From: Anaerolineales bacterium
GTDB taxonomy: Bacteria; Chloroflexota; Anaerolineae; Anaerolineales; Villigracilaceae
NCBI GenBank assembly: GCA_016928525.1
Contig: JAFGKO010000218.1
Coordinates: 1 to 39,923, forward strand
Direction of reading: 5' to 3'
DNA length: 39,923 nt
The position numbers and the translations under genes are program-made. Shown piece by piece: positions 23,965 to 31,536 of the stretch. Below the pieces are notes generated by a model. It was given only the letters and a program-made list of their open reading frames with translations, searched no databases and was not told where the DNA came from. Positions within the stretch are counted from its first letter, which is position 1; the number at the start of each line of letters is the position of its first letter.

Positions 23965-24456
23965 ATGGGAACGAGAGAACAACTTGAACACTTAGCCGCT
24001 AAAGTTGATGAGTGGAAAAAGGAAAAAGAAAGACAAGCAAAAAAATACAGGCAAAGAGCATTTGCAGTCCGCTTGGCTTCTGCAATTCTGGGAGCGCTGG
24101 TTACCATCTTTTTGGGAGTACATGTTGATACTCCGAATGATCAACTGTTGAAGAATCTTGCTCTGGTGTCCGGCGCTCTCATCGCTGTTGTAAACGCCAT
24201 TGAGAGCTTTTCAAGAGACCGCGCCCTCTGGCTTGGGCGTCAAATGACGTTGTTGAAATTATATGACCTGGAAGATCAAATAGAATTTGTCAAAAAAGGG
24301 CTGGGAGAAAGTGATAACATCTCAAGGGAGAAAATCAACAAACTTTTTGAAGACTATCGCAAGATCTGGCAATCAGCCTCAAGAGAATGGGAAGATTTAT
24401 ATCAAGAAGAACTCAAGGAGAGCCAGGGGGACATACCCGGGCGCTCTGCTGGTTGA
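23965..24456 (+). CDS. SLATT-domain 2-TM protein
   Basis: 163 aa. ATG 23965 has AAGGAG at 23950-23955; an in-frame ATG at 23923 is nearly on top of the promoter and less likely. An N-terminal coiled coil precedes paired helices (about 32-48, AVRLASAILGALVTIFLG, and about 60-78). These are followed by RALWLGRQMTLLKLYDLEDQIEFV, the conserved helix of SLATT proteins. In known systems SLATT proteins are pore-like membrane effectors linked to nucleotide-signalling or TIR/SLOG modules. No cyclase or SLOG gene is visible here, so the trigger is unknown. Confidence 0.82.
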   Translation: MGTREQLEHLAAKVDEWKKEKERQAKKYRQRAFAVRLASAILGALVTIFLGVHVDTPNDQLLKNLALVSGALIAVVNAIESFSRDRALWLGRQMTLLKLYDLEDQIEFVKKGLGESDNISREKINKLFEDYRKIWQSASREWEDLYQEELKESQGDIPGRSAG

Positions 24457-24606
24457 ACCGTTCCAGCGCAGGTTTCTCCTTCTCAGGCGCTGCCTTTGGC
24501 TGGCATCAGTGTGAATCTCGAATGATTGATCTGCGGGATGCAACCGGTGCGGCAGAGCTAGAACTTCCTGACACATGTGCTAGTAGATCATTCCTCGGCA
24601 TCCTTC

Positions 24607-24671
24607 GGGGAGTGGTTATAATTATTTTGGAACAAATAACTGTTGATTTTTGGGAGAGAAAATTGTATAGT
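24607..24671 (+). promoter_or_regulatory. Promoter-bearing intergenic repeat E5 (short form)
   Basis: TTGATT (24643-24648), 17-nt spacer with GGGAGAGAAAATTG, TATAGT (24666-24671). Same short layout as E2. It drives the FRG-domain gene. Confidence 0.8.
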
Positions 24672-24745
24672 ATTTGCAGGATAGATATGGTGGTTTTATT
24701 GTCACACTCAATGGTGGTGCATTGGGTCTAAAGGAAAGATGGGTA

Positions 24746-25471
24746 ATGGATACCATATATATTGCTAGCCTAATTGATTATATAAGGATAGCAGATCATC
24801 AAAAAGTAAGATACTTTCGTGGCGTCACGAAAGTAGAATATGACCTGACCCCTTCTGTTGCAAGAAAGTGGGAAGGTGTGGAATTTTTTCCAAGTGAGAA
24901 AGATTTATTTAATAATTTCAAAAACGAAGCTCAACCGTATCTAAATCCACCTTTATCTCGCGATAATCACTGGGAATGGCTCATGCTTGCACAGCATCAC
25001 GGAGTACCAACGAGGTTACTGGATTGGACCTCAAATCCTCTTGTAGCTCTCTATTTTGCTTGTGAGAAAGATCATGACTTTGATGGGAAAATATTCAGAT
25101 ATTCAACCCTTCCACTCTTAGATCATTACAAATACAAGGATCCGTTTGATATTCCACATGATGGTTTTATCAATCCTCCTCATATCTCACCACGTATCTC
25201 TGCACAATCAGCCCTTTTTTCGATTAGTAAAGATCCATCAGAGCCACTCCCCGAATGTGTAAGACATAAAACAATAATCATAGGTGCTCAGTTTAAGAAA
25301 GATATTCTTAAAGAACTCGATCGATTTGGCATCAATCCGGCTACAATGTTTCCTGGTTTGGATGGTGTCGCTCAAAAGCTTAAATACGAATATTTAATTA
25401 TGAGGGATATACTTGTCACTAAAGATGCGATTGAACTAGCAAAAAGAAGAAAGGAAGCAGAGAAAAAGTGA
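24746..25471 (+). CDS. FRG-domain protein
   Basis: 241 aa from ATG 24746, AAGGA 11 nt upstream and about 75 nt after the E5 -10 box. The FRG motif is present (KVRYFRGVTK), as is the second block (WLMLAQHHGVPTRLLDWTSNPLVALYFAC). FRG proteins are found in phage and defence contexts; the fold is thought to relate to ADP-ribosyl-transfer enzymes, but the activity is not settled. No membrane segment. AT-rich composition compared with the housekeeping genes. Confidence 0.85.
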   Translation: MDTIYIASLIDYIRIADHQKVRYFRGVTKVEYDLTPSVARKWEGVEFFPSEKDLFNNFKNEAQPYLNPPLSRDNHWEWLMLAQHHGVPTRLLDWTSNPLVALYFACEKDHDFDGKIFRYSTLPLLDHYKYKDPFDIPHDGFINPPHISPRISAQSALFSISKDPSEPLPECVRHKTIIIGAQFKKDILKELDRFGINPATMFPGLDGVAQKLKYEYLIMRDILVTKDAIELAKRRKEAEKK

Positions 25472-25486
25472 AACCATGATACATAG

Positions 25487-25651
25487 GAACTGCAGGAATG
25501 CATCAAGCACCTGCATAAAATGCCGACCGAAAAAGGATCGTACTGGGAGACCATCCCTGCATTGGAGCAAGTTCAGGTCGTGTGTGTTGTCGAAGAGGTA
25601 ATCAATCTCTTTCACAATATGTCCATTGCGTTTGAGAGAATGAAGGGATGA
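25487..25651 (+). pseudogene. Truncated coding remnant
   Basis: A 54-codon coding-like stretch, directly preceded in frame by TAG, ends in TGA. It reads ...IKHLHKMPTEKGSYWETIPALEQVQVVCVVEEV...FERMKG. An internal ATG would give 43 aa but has no ribosome site. Family not recognised. Probably the end of a gene cut when neighbouring cassettes were exchanged. Confidence 0.45.
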
Positions 25652-25724
25652 CTAGATCAATTTGCTTCTTCTTGATCTTTGCATGGAGTTTGGTTATGAG
25701 GAATAAGATCAAGGAGGATATTCT

Positions 25725-26108
25725 GTGAAACGAGATCTTGATCTTGTCCGGAAAATCTTATTTCTTGTGGAAGATAAGCCGGATATTCACAGGCCAATAA
25801 ATTCAAAGTCCTTTGATCTTCCCGACTGGTCTGCCGCTGAAATTAACTATCATTTATTGCTCCTTGTCGAAGCTGGTTATTTGGAGGGACGGGCCGAGCC
25901 GTACGAAAGCGACGCGAATGTATTTATTACTCGCCTAACCTGGCCCGGCCATGAATTTCTCGAGGCTGCCCGAGATGATGGTCGCTGGAAAGAAGCCAAA
26001 TCTGTCGTTAAATCAGTTGGAACATTCACGTTTGATATTCTTAAAGCCATCTTGATAGATCTTGGAAATCAGGCCATCCGTTCTTCACTTGGATTACCAC
26101 CAGTTTGA
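25725..26108 (+). CDS. DUF2513 family protein
   Basis: 127 aa, GTG start with AAGGAGG just upstream. MKRDLDLVRKILFLVED at the start and RLTWPGHEFLEAARDDGRW in the second half are the family signature. The N-terminal half fits a winged-helix fold (INYHLLLLVEAGYLEG), suggesting DNA binding. DUF2513 genes are common in prophages and accessory islands; their role is not established. Confidence 0.88.
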   Translation: MKRDLDLVRKILFLVEDKPDIHRPINSKSFDLPDWSAAEINYHLLLLVEAGYLEGRAEPYESDANVFITRLTWPGHEFLEAARDDGRWKEAKSVVKSVGTFTFDILKAILIDLGNQAIRSSLGLPPV

Positions 26109-26291
26109 ATGTCTATTGCAATAATAGGGCTCTTTATGGAAACACAATTAATGTCTGGGAGAGAATGCACAATGCCATTCTATGACTCTGGGCGGTAAGC
26201 CAATCCGCTTAATGAGGGAGGTGGATGAGTCCATACCGGAGTGGCCGATACAATAATTGAGTGCATCTACTGTCTCGGGAAGGTGAGAAAA

Positions 26292-26792
26292 ATGGGTAGT
26301 GACAAGAATCTGGATGAGAAAAAAATTGAATTTTTAATCGAAGCTTACAAGATACGCGCGCAACTATATAGTGACTTGACCAGCCGGATGTGGTCCAGGT
26401 TCAATTATCTGCTAACTGCAAATGCAGCCTTATTTGGTCTTTTTTTTAATTTTTGGATTGATAGTGATGTTGTGGATGGTATCTTTTGGTTTCCCGTTGT
26501 GGGCATCATAATTTCTATGGTTTGGTTCGTTCTTGGAGCGCAGGACCGATATTACTTTGAGGCCTTTCGGGCACAAACTCGGGAGGTGGAAAGCGAAATA
26601 TCGAATGAACTAGGGGTGATCAATTTGAAGGGAAAAGAATTTGGGAGCGCAGCAGTTGTAAAAAAAGACTTCTTAACCTGGCATTGGAAGTTCGGTAGTT
26701 TGAGCCGTTTGCCAGCCTTGGTTCCATTTTTATTTGTTTTAATATGGATCCTGGTCTTCCTGATTGTTCTTAATACCGTGGGAAATATATAA
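26292..26792 (+). CDS. 2-TM protein, SLATT/RipA-like layout
   Basis: 166 aa from ATG 26292, preceded by AAGGTGAG; the in-frame GTG at 26241 has no ribosome site. A short amphipathic N-terminus leads to helix 1 (about 33-52, YLLTANAALFGLFFNFW) and helix 2 (about 62-82). A cytoplasmic helix follows, then one more hydrophobic helix near the C-terminus. MWSRFNYLLTANAAL resembles the start of the RipA-family membrane proteins; the resemblance is by eye only. A membrane effector or stress protein is possible. Confidence 0.6.
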   Translation: MGSDKNLDEKKIEFLIEAYKIRAQLYSDLTSRMWSRFNYLLTANAALFGLFFNFWIDSDVVDGIFWFPVVGIIISMVWFVLGAQDRYYFEAFRAQTREVESEISNELGVINLKGKEFGSAAVVKKDFLTWHWKFGSLSRLPALVPFLFVLIWILVFLIVLNTVGNI

Positions 26793-26809
26793 GCTTTTTC
26801 AATTAGGAA

Positions 26810-28309
26810 TCAATGCGACAACCCATCCGGGCTGAAGCAGGGGTTATAGTCCGCGCCTAAGATCAGGCGGTAGTGTACCGGGCTGTCCGCGTCGGGCAGG
26901 GAGGCCAGGTTGGCGGGTTGCAGTCCCAGGATGGCGAGCACGGTATTGTTGCGGTCTGGGTCGGTGACGGCGTTCAGGTCCACCAGGGTGCTGTAGCCGT
27001 AATCCTGCCGGTCAGCGGGGGCGATTTGGGTTTCGTAGCCGGCGTAATTCAAGCGGGAAGCGGCCAGTTCGGCCAGGCCTTCGATGGACGTACCGTTCTG
27101 GATTTCGATCACGAAGGCCTGCCGCTCGGCAGCGCGCTGCGAGGGCGCCATAGCCTCCTGCAACATGGCCGACATGAGTGCTTCATTGGGCAGTTGCACG
27201 GACGCGCCGCCGTCCGTGGTCCAGGCGCTGACCAGCGGCGGGCGGATGTAGTAGCTGCGGAAATCGGCGTTAGTCAGCTTTGGCGCATACAATGCCAGTT
27301 GCAGCATCTGCGTCAGCGTGATGTCGGTCTCGACGATGGTGGTCAGGTCGTTATATAAAGCCGGGATGCGCGCGATGGTGCCGGTCTGCAACACGCGCGC
27401 GTAGATGGCCCTTAAGGTCTCCTGCTGGCGGCGTCCGCGGTCGAAGTCGCTGGAGCGCATGCGCGAGCGCGCGTACCACAGCGCCAGGTCGCCGTCCATG
27501 TGCACCACGCCCGGCCCGACCGTGTACAGCCACCAGTTGGCTTCGAGTTCAGGATTGTAGCTGGGGTCGATCAAGCGCCAGTCGGTGTAGGGACAGGCCA
27601 CCGGCACGTCGATGCCGCCCAGCGTGTCGATGATGTGCCGGAAACCGTCGAATTCCACCATAGCGGTGTGGTCGATCTGCACCCCCAGGTTGTACAGGAT
27701 GGTGTCCTTGAGCAGGCCCGGCCCGCCGCCGGGGTAGCCGTAACTCTCGCCGTGCTGGTAAGCCGTATTGATGCGCTGGTTGCCCCACTCCGGGATGTAA
27801 ACCCACAGATCGCGTGGAATGGAGATCAACGAGACCTGGCCCTCCCTGGGCCGCAGCATGGCGATCACCATCGTATCGGTGCGGAACGAACCGCCGGGAC
27901 GCCGGTCCGAGCCGATCAGCAGGAAGTTGACCGTCTCCTGGCCGTCCAGCGGCGCGACGGGCGTCAACGCCAGGTTGGGGTCCAGCGTGGGCAGCGGGGC
28001 CGGGCTGGGGAGCGCTGCGACGGCTGGTTCGGGCGTAGGGGTATCCGGGATGAAGGGCGGGTTGGTCGGCGTGGGCAGGATGGTGCCGGTCGGCGTGGGG
28101 AAGACCGGCTGGAAGGGCGTGGGGGTGGGTCCCAGCGCAGGCTGGAAGGGAGTAGCAGTCGGGCTGGCGTCCGGGTGGACGGTGACGAAGGTAAACGGCA
28201 GGGAAGCTTGATTGGCAGGCGGGTCCCCGCAGGCCGTGAGGCTGATGAGGGTTAACAGGCCGAGGAGAAGCGTTGCGCGCTGGAGGGAGGGATTCATCGG
28301 TGCATTCAT
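26810..28309 (-). CDS. LytR-CpsA-Psr family protein with LytR_C domain
   Basis: 499 aa from ATG 28309; an ATG at 28297 is equally possible, as neither has a clear ribosome site. A lipobox (LTAC) near residue 27 predicts a lipoprotein. A Pro/Thr-rich linker follows, then the LCP catalytic domain (LLIGSDRRPGG, RTDTMVIAML, SIPRDLWVYIP, YARSRMRSSDFDRGRRQQ) with the conserved Arg and Asp residues. The C-terminal domain (IEIQNGTSIEGLAELAASRL) is LytR_C. LCP enzymes transfer glycopolymers to the cell wall or surface. It lies 34 nt downstream of the LysM gene in the same operon. Confidence 0.92.
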   Translation of the reverse strand: MNAPMNPSLQRATLLLGLLTLISLTACGDPPANQASLPFTFVTVHPDASPTATPFQPALGPTPTPFQPVFPTPTGTILPTPTNPPFIPDTPTPEPAVAALPSPAPLPTLDPNLALTPVAPLDGQETVNFLLIGSDRRPGGSFRTDTMVIAMLRPREGQVSLISIPRDLWVYIPEWGNQRINTAYQHGESYGYPGGGPGLLKDTILYNLGVQIDHTAMVEFDGFRHIIDTLGGIDVPVACPYTDWRLIDPSYNPELEANWWLYTVGPGVVHMDGDLALWYARSRMRSSDFDRGRRQQETLRAIYARVLQTGTIARIPALYNDLTTIVETDITLTQMLQLALYAPKLTNADFRSYYIRPPLVSAWTTDGGASVQLPNEALMSAMLQEAMAPSQRAAERQAFVIEIQNGTSIEGLAELAASRLNYAGYETQIAPADRQDYGYSTLVDLNAVTDPDRNNTVLAILGLQPANLASLPDADSPVHYRLILGADYNPCFSPDGLSH

Positions 28310-28343
28310 CACTTTGGGCCCCGCATGGCGGCGCAATTTACGC

Positions 28344-29183
28344 TCAAGGGGTGGTTGACTGGGATGTTTGGGTGGGGAAAGCGGTGACGGTAGCGGTGGC
28401 AGGCGGGGTTGCGGTCGGAGGCGGGGAGGCTGTAGACGTGGCCGTCCCGGTCGAGGTGCCGGTCGGCAGGCTGGTCGAGGTTGGGATGTCTGTCGGCATA
28501 AATGTAGCCGAGGCCGTCCCTGTCAGGGTGGGGAAGACGATGACGACCGGGGTGAGCGTCGCGGTGGCGGTGGCGCGCGGCGTGCGCGTGACCACATTGG
28601 GCACCCAGAGGGTCTGGCCGGTGACGAGGTTGTACTGGTTGGCCACCATGCAGTTGGCAAACTGGAGTTGGGAGAGGCTCACGCCATAGGCCTGGCTCAG
28701 GCTGTACAGGGTGTTACCGGGCTGCACGCTGTAACGGATCCAGCCGGCTGGCGGCCCGCAAGGCACAGGCGTATGGGTGGGGATGGGGGGAACGTACAGG
28801 ATGGAGCCGGTCGGCAGATCGTTCGAGAACAGACAATTGGCTGCCAACAGTTGTTCGCGTGTGGTCTTGTAACGGGAGGCGAGCGTCAGCAGGTCATCGC
28901 CGGGTCCCACAGTGATCGCCACCCAACCAGATGGCGGCGGGCAGGAGGTGGGCGGCGGGACGGTCGCGGTTGGGGATGGAGAAGGAGGGATAGTTTCGGT
29001 GATGAATGCGAGCGATGGGGAGGTGGGTGTAGGGAAAGAGACGACCGGCGCCTGAGTATCAGTGGGCGTTGGGACGACCGGGACATAGCTTTCGGCCAGC
29101 GCCAGGGAGATGCCCCCTATGACCAGGGCGGCAGAGAAGGCAGCTAACAACAGCCCCCCTCCCAACTGGCGCAACGTATCCAT
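28344..29183 (-). CDS. Membrane-anchored double LysM protein
   Basis: 279 aa. One N-terminal TM helix (about 8-30), a Thr/Pro linker, then two LysM repeats (ITVGPGDDLLTLASRYKTT and YSVQPGNTLYSLSQAYGVS) separated by a short Pro linker, and a long Thr/Ala/Pro tail. LysM binds glycan chains such as peptidoglycan. It begins 2 nt after the stop of the 7-TM kinase-like gene, and the LCP gene follows, so all three likely act at the cell envelope. Confidence 0.92.
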   Translation of the reverse strand: MDTLRQLGGGLLLAAFSAALVIGGISLALAESYVPVVPTPTDTQAPVVSFPTPTSPSLAFITETIPPSPSPTATVPPPTSCPPPSGWVAITVGPGDDLLTLASRYKTTREQLLAANCLFSNDLPTGSILYVPPIPTHTPVPCGPPAGWIRYSVQPGNTLYSLSQAYGVSLSQLQFANCMVANQYNLVTGQTLWVPNVVTRTPRATATATLTPVVIVFPTLTGTASATFMPTDIPTSTSLPTGTSTGTATSTASPPPTATPPATATVTAFPTQTSQSTTP

Positions 29184-29185
29184 GC

Positions 29186-31516
29186 TTAGCCCTCTTTGTT
29201 CATGGGCAGCAGCACGCTGAACGTGGAGCCCACGCCCGCCTCACTTTCCACCCAGATGCGACCGTTCTGCGCTTCGGTCAGCGTTTTGGCGATCGACAGG
29301 CCTACGCCGGTATCGCCCACCCCTTGAATGAGGACGTTATCTGCGCGGTACAAGCGGGAGAAGGCGCGCGGGATGTCTTTGGATGGGATACCCCCGCCCG
29401 TATCCGTCACCTGTAACATGACATATTCCTGGCCGCCCTCGGTTCGAGTCTGGACCTTGAGCGTGATCGTGCCTTCGATGGGCGAGACCGCGCCTGCGTT
29501 TTGCAGCAGGTGGATTAGGATTTGTTGCAAAGCTTCCCGGTCCGCATAGATGGATTGGATCTTCTTGGGCAGGTCGAGGTGCAGCGTGATGTTCTTCTCG
29601 CGGATCTGGCTGCTGGTGTAGGCCATGGCGTTGTCGATGATCGCGTTCAGGTCGACCGGCTCAGGCTTGAGTTCGGTCAGTCCCGTTTCCAGGTTGGTGA
29701 CCTGGATCATGTCATCGACCAGGGTGCCGATGCGTTCGGTGGAAGCTTTGATGCGTTCCACGAATTTGCGTTGCAACGACCCCAGGATGCCGACCGATTC
29801 GCCCAGCAGCAAGTCGGTGTACCCGACGACCGAGGACATGGGCTGGCGCAAATCCTGTGCAATCGAAGCGATGACCTCGGACTGCTCGGTGGAATATGTG
29901 CTGGCCTGTCCCTTTTCGATTTGCAGCAGCTTCATGTTGGCATCCGCCAGTTCGTTTTGCAGGCGAGCGGCCTGTCCCAGCGCGGCGCGCAGCTCGGCTT
30001 CGATGAATTCTGCGTCCTTACCCAATGCCGCCCCTTGCGCCTGGCTGGCTTTGCGCAATTCCTCGTTCTCCTGTTGCAATTCTTCGATCTGTCTTTGGGA
30101 TTCCTGCTGCACGACCAAAAGGGAGGCAATTTTTTCATCCACTGCGGGATCTTTACCAGCCTGCTTGCGGGCATTTTCCAGTTGTTTTTGGAGTTCTGTG
30201 TTTTGCATCCCCAGGTCGGCAAGCTGATTCCTGACATTTTCCAGGGCGGTTTCAGTCTCCTGTTGCTTTTGCTCGATGGCTTTGATCCGTTGGCTGCGTT
30301 GCATGATGGGAACAAGCGCCGTTGAAATGTTACCCAGGAACGCCTGGTCTTCTGCCCTCCAGGCGCGTTCAGAATAGGGGGAGAGCACCATGATAGCGCC
30401 CAGCGACTCTTTTTCAGGAGTGAGAATGGGTACCGTCATCATGTGACCGGGGTTGCTCAAGCCTAGCAACTCGCCCAAACCTTTGACGTCGGCTGAGGTG
30501 CTGCTGGCGGGCAATCGCAGCGCACGTCCGCGCTGCATGGCATTGGTCAGCATGGGCATGGAACTCTTGCTCAGGCTCGAGCCTTCCAGGCTTTCTTCCC
30601 GGATCAAGTCGTAGCCGCTGGAAATTACCAATTGATTATTATCATCGTTTAGATTGATCAGGAAACACAGGTCCGCCAGCATGGTCTGGGCGATCCCGCG
30701 TGTAACGGCCTGACTGACCTTATCGGAGTCGGTTTCGGCCGCCAGGGCCAGCAGGGCGTGGAAGGTTTTCGGATCGGTGCTATAGTGACGCCTTTCATCG
30801 ACAGGCGCATCCTGTTTGATGGTCGTTGGCCGGTCTTGAGAAGGCATGGGGAAACGCTGCGGCAGCGTCATCAGGAAGGGGTATACCGCCATGTAAGCTA
30901 CGCGTACGATGCCGGGATAATTCCCGCCGTCGCGCCCGAAGATGATCTGCAAGGTATGGCCGAGGAGCGCCAAAATAAGCACCGCAAACCCGTTCCCCCA
31001 GCCGTTTGGCCGCCGTGCAAACAGGAGCAGGATGCCGGTTGCTATGAAGCCCAGGGAGGCGATCTGCCAGATAAGATCTTGTATGGTCGTGTTGTAAAGC
31101 GTGCCGGGCGGCGCTCCCCCCCAGGATGCCAAGCTGAGCGCCAGCGCCGTCACAACGAACAGGGTCAGCAGGATGGTCGCGGCATCGGCTGCACGGCTGG
31201 GCTCCGGGAAAACCCACAGCCAGATTAGCCAGATCAGGCTGATCAAGGTCATAGCCCGGTCGAGCGGAGGCAGGAACACGGTCAGGTTGAGGATGCCCTG
31301 CCAGCCCAATCCGCTGATGGCAAACAACAGCACTTGTGGCACCATCAGGATGGTCAGGCCGAGGACCGTCCGGCGGGCTTGTGGGAAGGCGCTGATGCGC
31401 CAGTGGATGAAGGCGGCTTGCAATGCTCCCGAAATCGAGAACACCAGCACGAGATGGTAGATGAGATTTCCCGGGGGATCTGCGAGTAAAGAAAATGCTT
31501 GTGTAAAAAGGCCCAT
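29186..31516 (-). CDS. 7-TM GAF histidine-kinase-like protein lacking the phospho-acceptor His
   Basis: 776 aa. About seven hydrophobic helices fill residues 1-200, a GAF domain about 245-400, a long coiled coil about 400-530, then a HisKA-like helix pair and an ATPase domain to the end. The H-box reads AQDLRQPM, so the acceptor position is Gln554 instead of His. The ATPase motifs are intact (N-box LLQNAG, G1 DTGGGIP, G2 GDTGVGLS). It may bind ATP and signal without autophosphorylation, or phosphorylate a partner in trans. The start has TATAAT ending 11 nt upstream and no ribosome site. Heads the LysM/LCP operon. Confidence 0.9.
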   Translation of the reverse strand: MGLFTQAFSLLADPPGNLIYHLVLVFSISGALQAAFIHWRISAFPQARRTVLGLTILMVPQVLLFAISGLGWQGILNLTVFLPPLDRAMTLISLIWLIWLWVFPEPSRAADAATILLTLFVVTALALSLASWGGAPPGTLYNTTIQDLIWQIASLGFIATGILLLFARRPNGWGNGFAVLILALLGHTLQIIFGRDGGNYPGIVRVAYMAVYPFLMTLPQRFPMPSQDRPTTIKQDAPVDERRHYSTDPKTFHALLALAAETDSDKVSQAVTRGIAQTMLADLCFLINLNDDNNQLVISSGYDLIREESLEGSSLSKSSMPMLTNAMQRGRALRLPASSTSADVKGLGELLGLSNPGHMMTVPILTPEKESLGAIMVLSPYSERAWRAEDQAFLGNISTALVPIMQRSQRIKAIEQKQQETETALENVRNQLADLGMQNTELQKQLENARKQAGKDPAVDEKIASLLVVQQESQRQIEELQQENEELRKASQAQGAALGKDAEFIEAELRAALGQAARLQNELADANMKLLQIEKGQASTYSTEQSEVIASIAQDLRQPMSSVVGYTDLLLGESVGILGSLQRKFVERIKASTERIGTLVDDMIQVTNLETGLTELKPEPVDLNAIIDNAMAYTSSQIREKNITLHLDLPKKIQSIYADREALQQILIHLLQNAGAVSPIEGTITLKVQTRTEGGQEYVMLQVTDTGGGIPSKDIPRAFSRLYRADNVLIQGVGDTGVGLSIAKTLTEAQNGRIWVESEAGVGSTFSVLLPMNKEG

Positions 31517-31527
31517 AGTTACAAAGG

Positions 31528-31533
31528 ATTATA
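31528..31533 (-). promoter_or_regulatory. TATAAT box before the 7-TM kinase-like gene
   Basis: On the minus strand TATAAT lies 11 nt before the ATG at 31516, inside the 20-nt gap after obgE. It suggests a near-leaderless transcript separate from obgE. Confidence 0.55.
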
Positions 31534-31536
31534 CTG

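Noticed and set aside
19148..24671. Integron cassette array with attC sites
   Set aside because: Genes share one orientation and a common intergenic repeat, but the repeats lack paired GTTRRRY and RYYYAAC ends and the palindromic layout of attC. The single GTTAAAC near 19285 has no partner, and no integron integrase with its extra motif is present; the recombinase at 15.1-16.0 kb lacks catalytic residues.
24387..24731. 114-codon plus-strand frame overlapping the SLATT gene end and repeat E5
   Set aside because: It runs across the E5 promoter and has no ribosome site. A short coding remnant around 24460-24600 cannot be excluded but is not supported.
27500..29147. Long plus-strand frames opposite the LCP and LysM genes
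   Set aside because: The GC-rich, Pro/Thr-coding minus strand produces Gly/Arg/Val-rich antisense frames without motifs.
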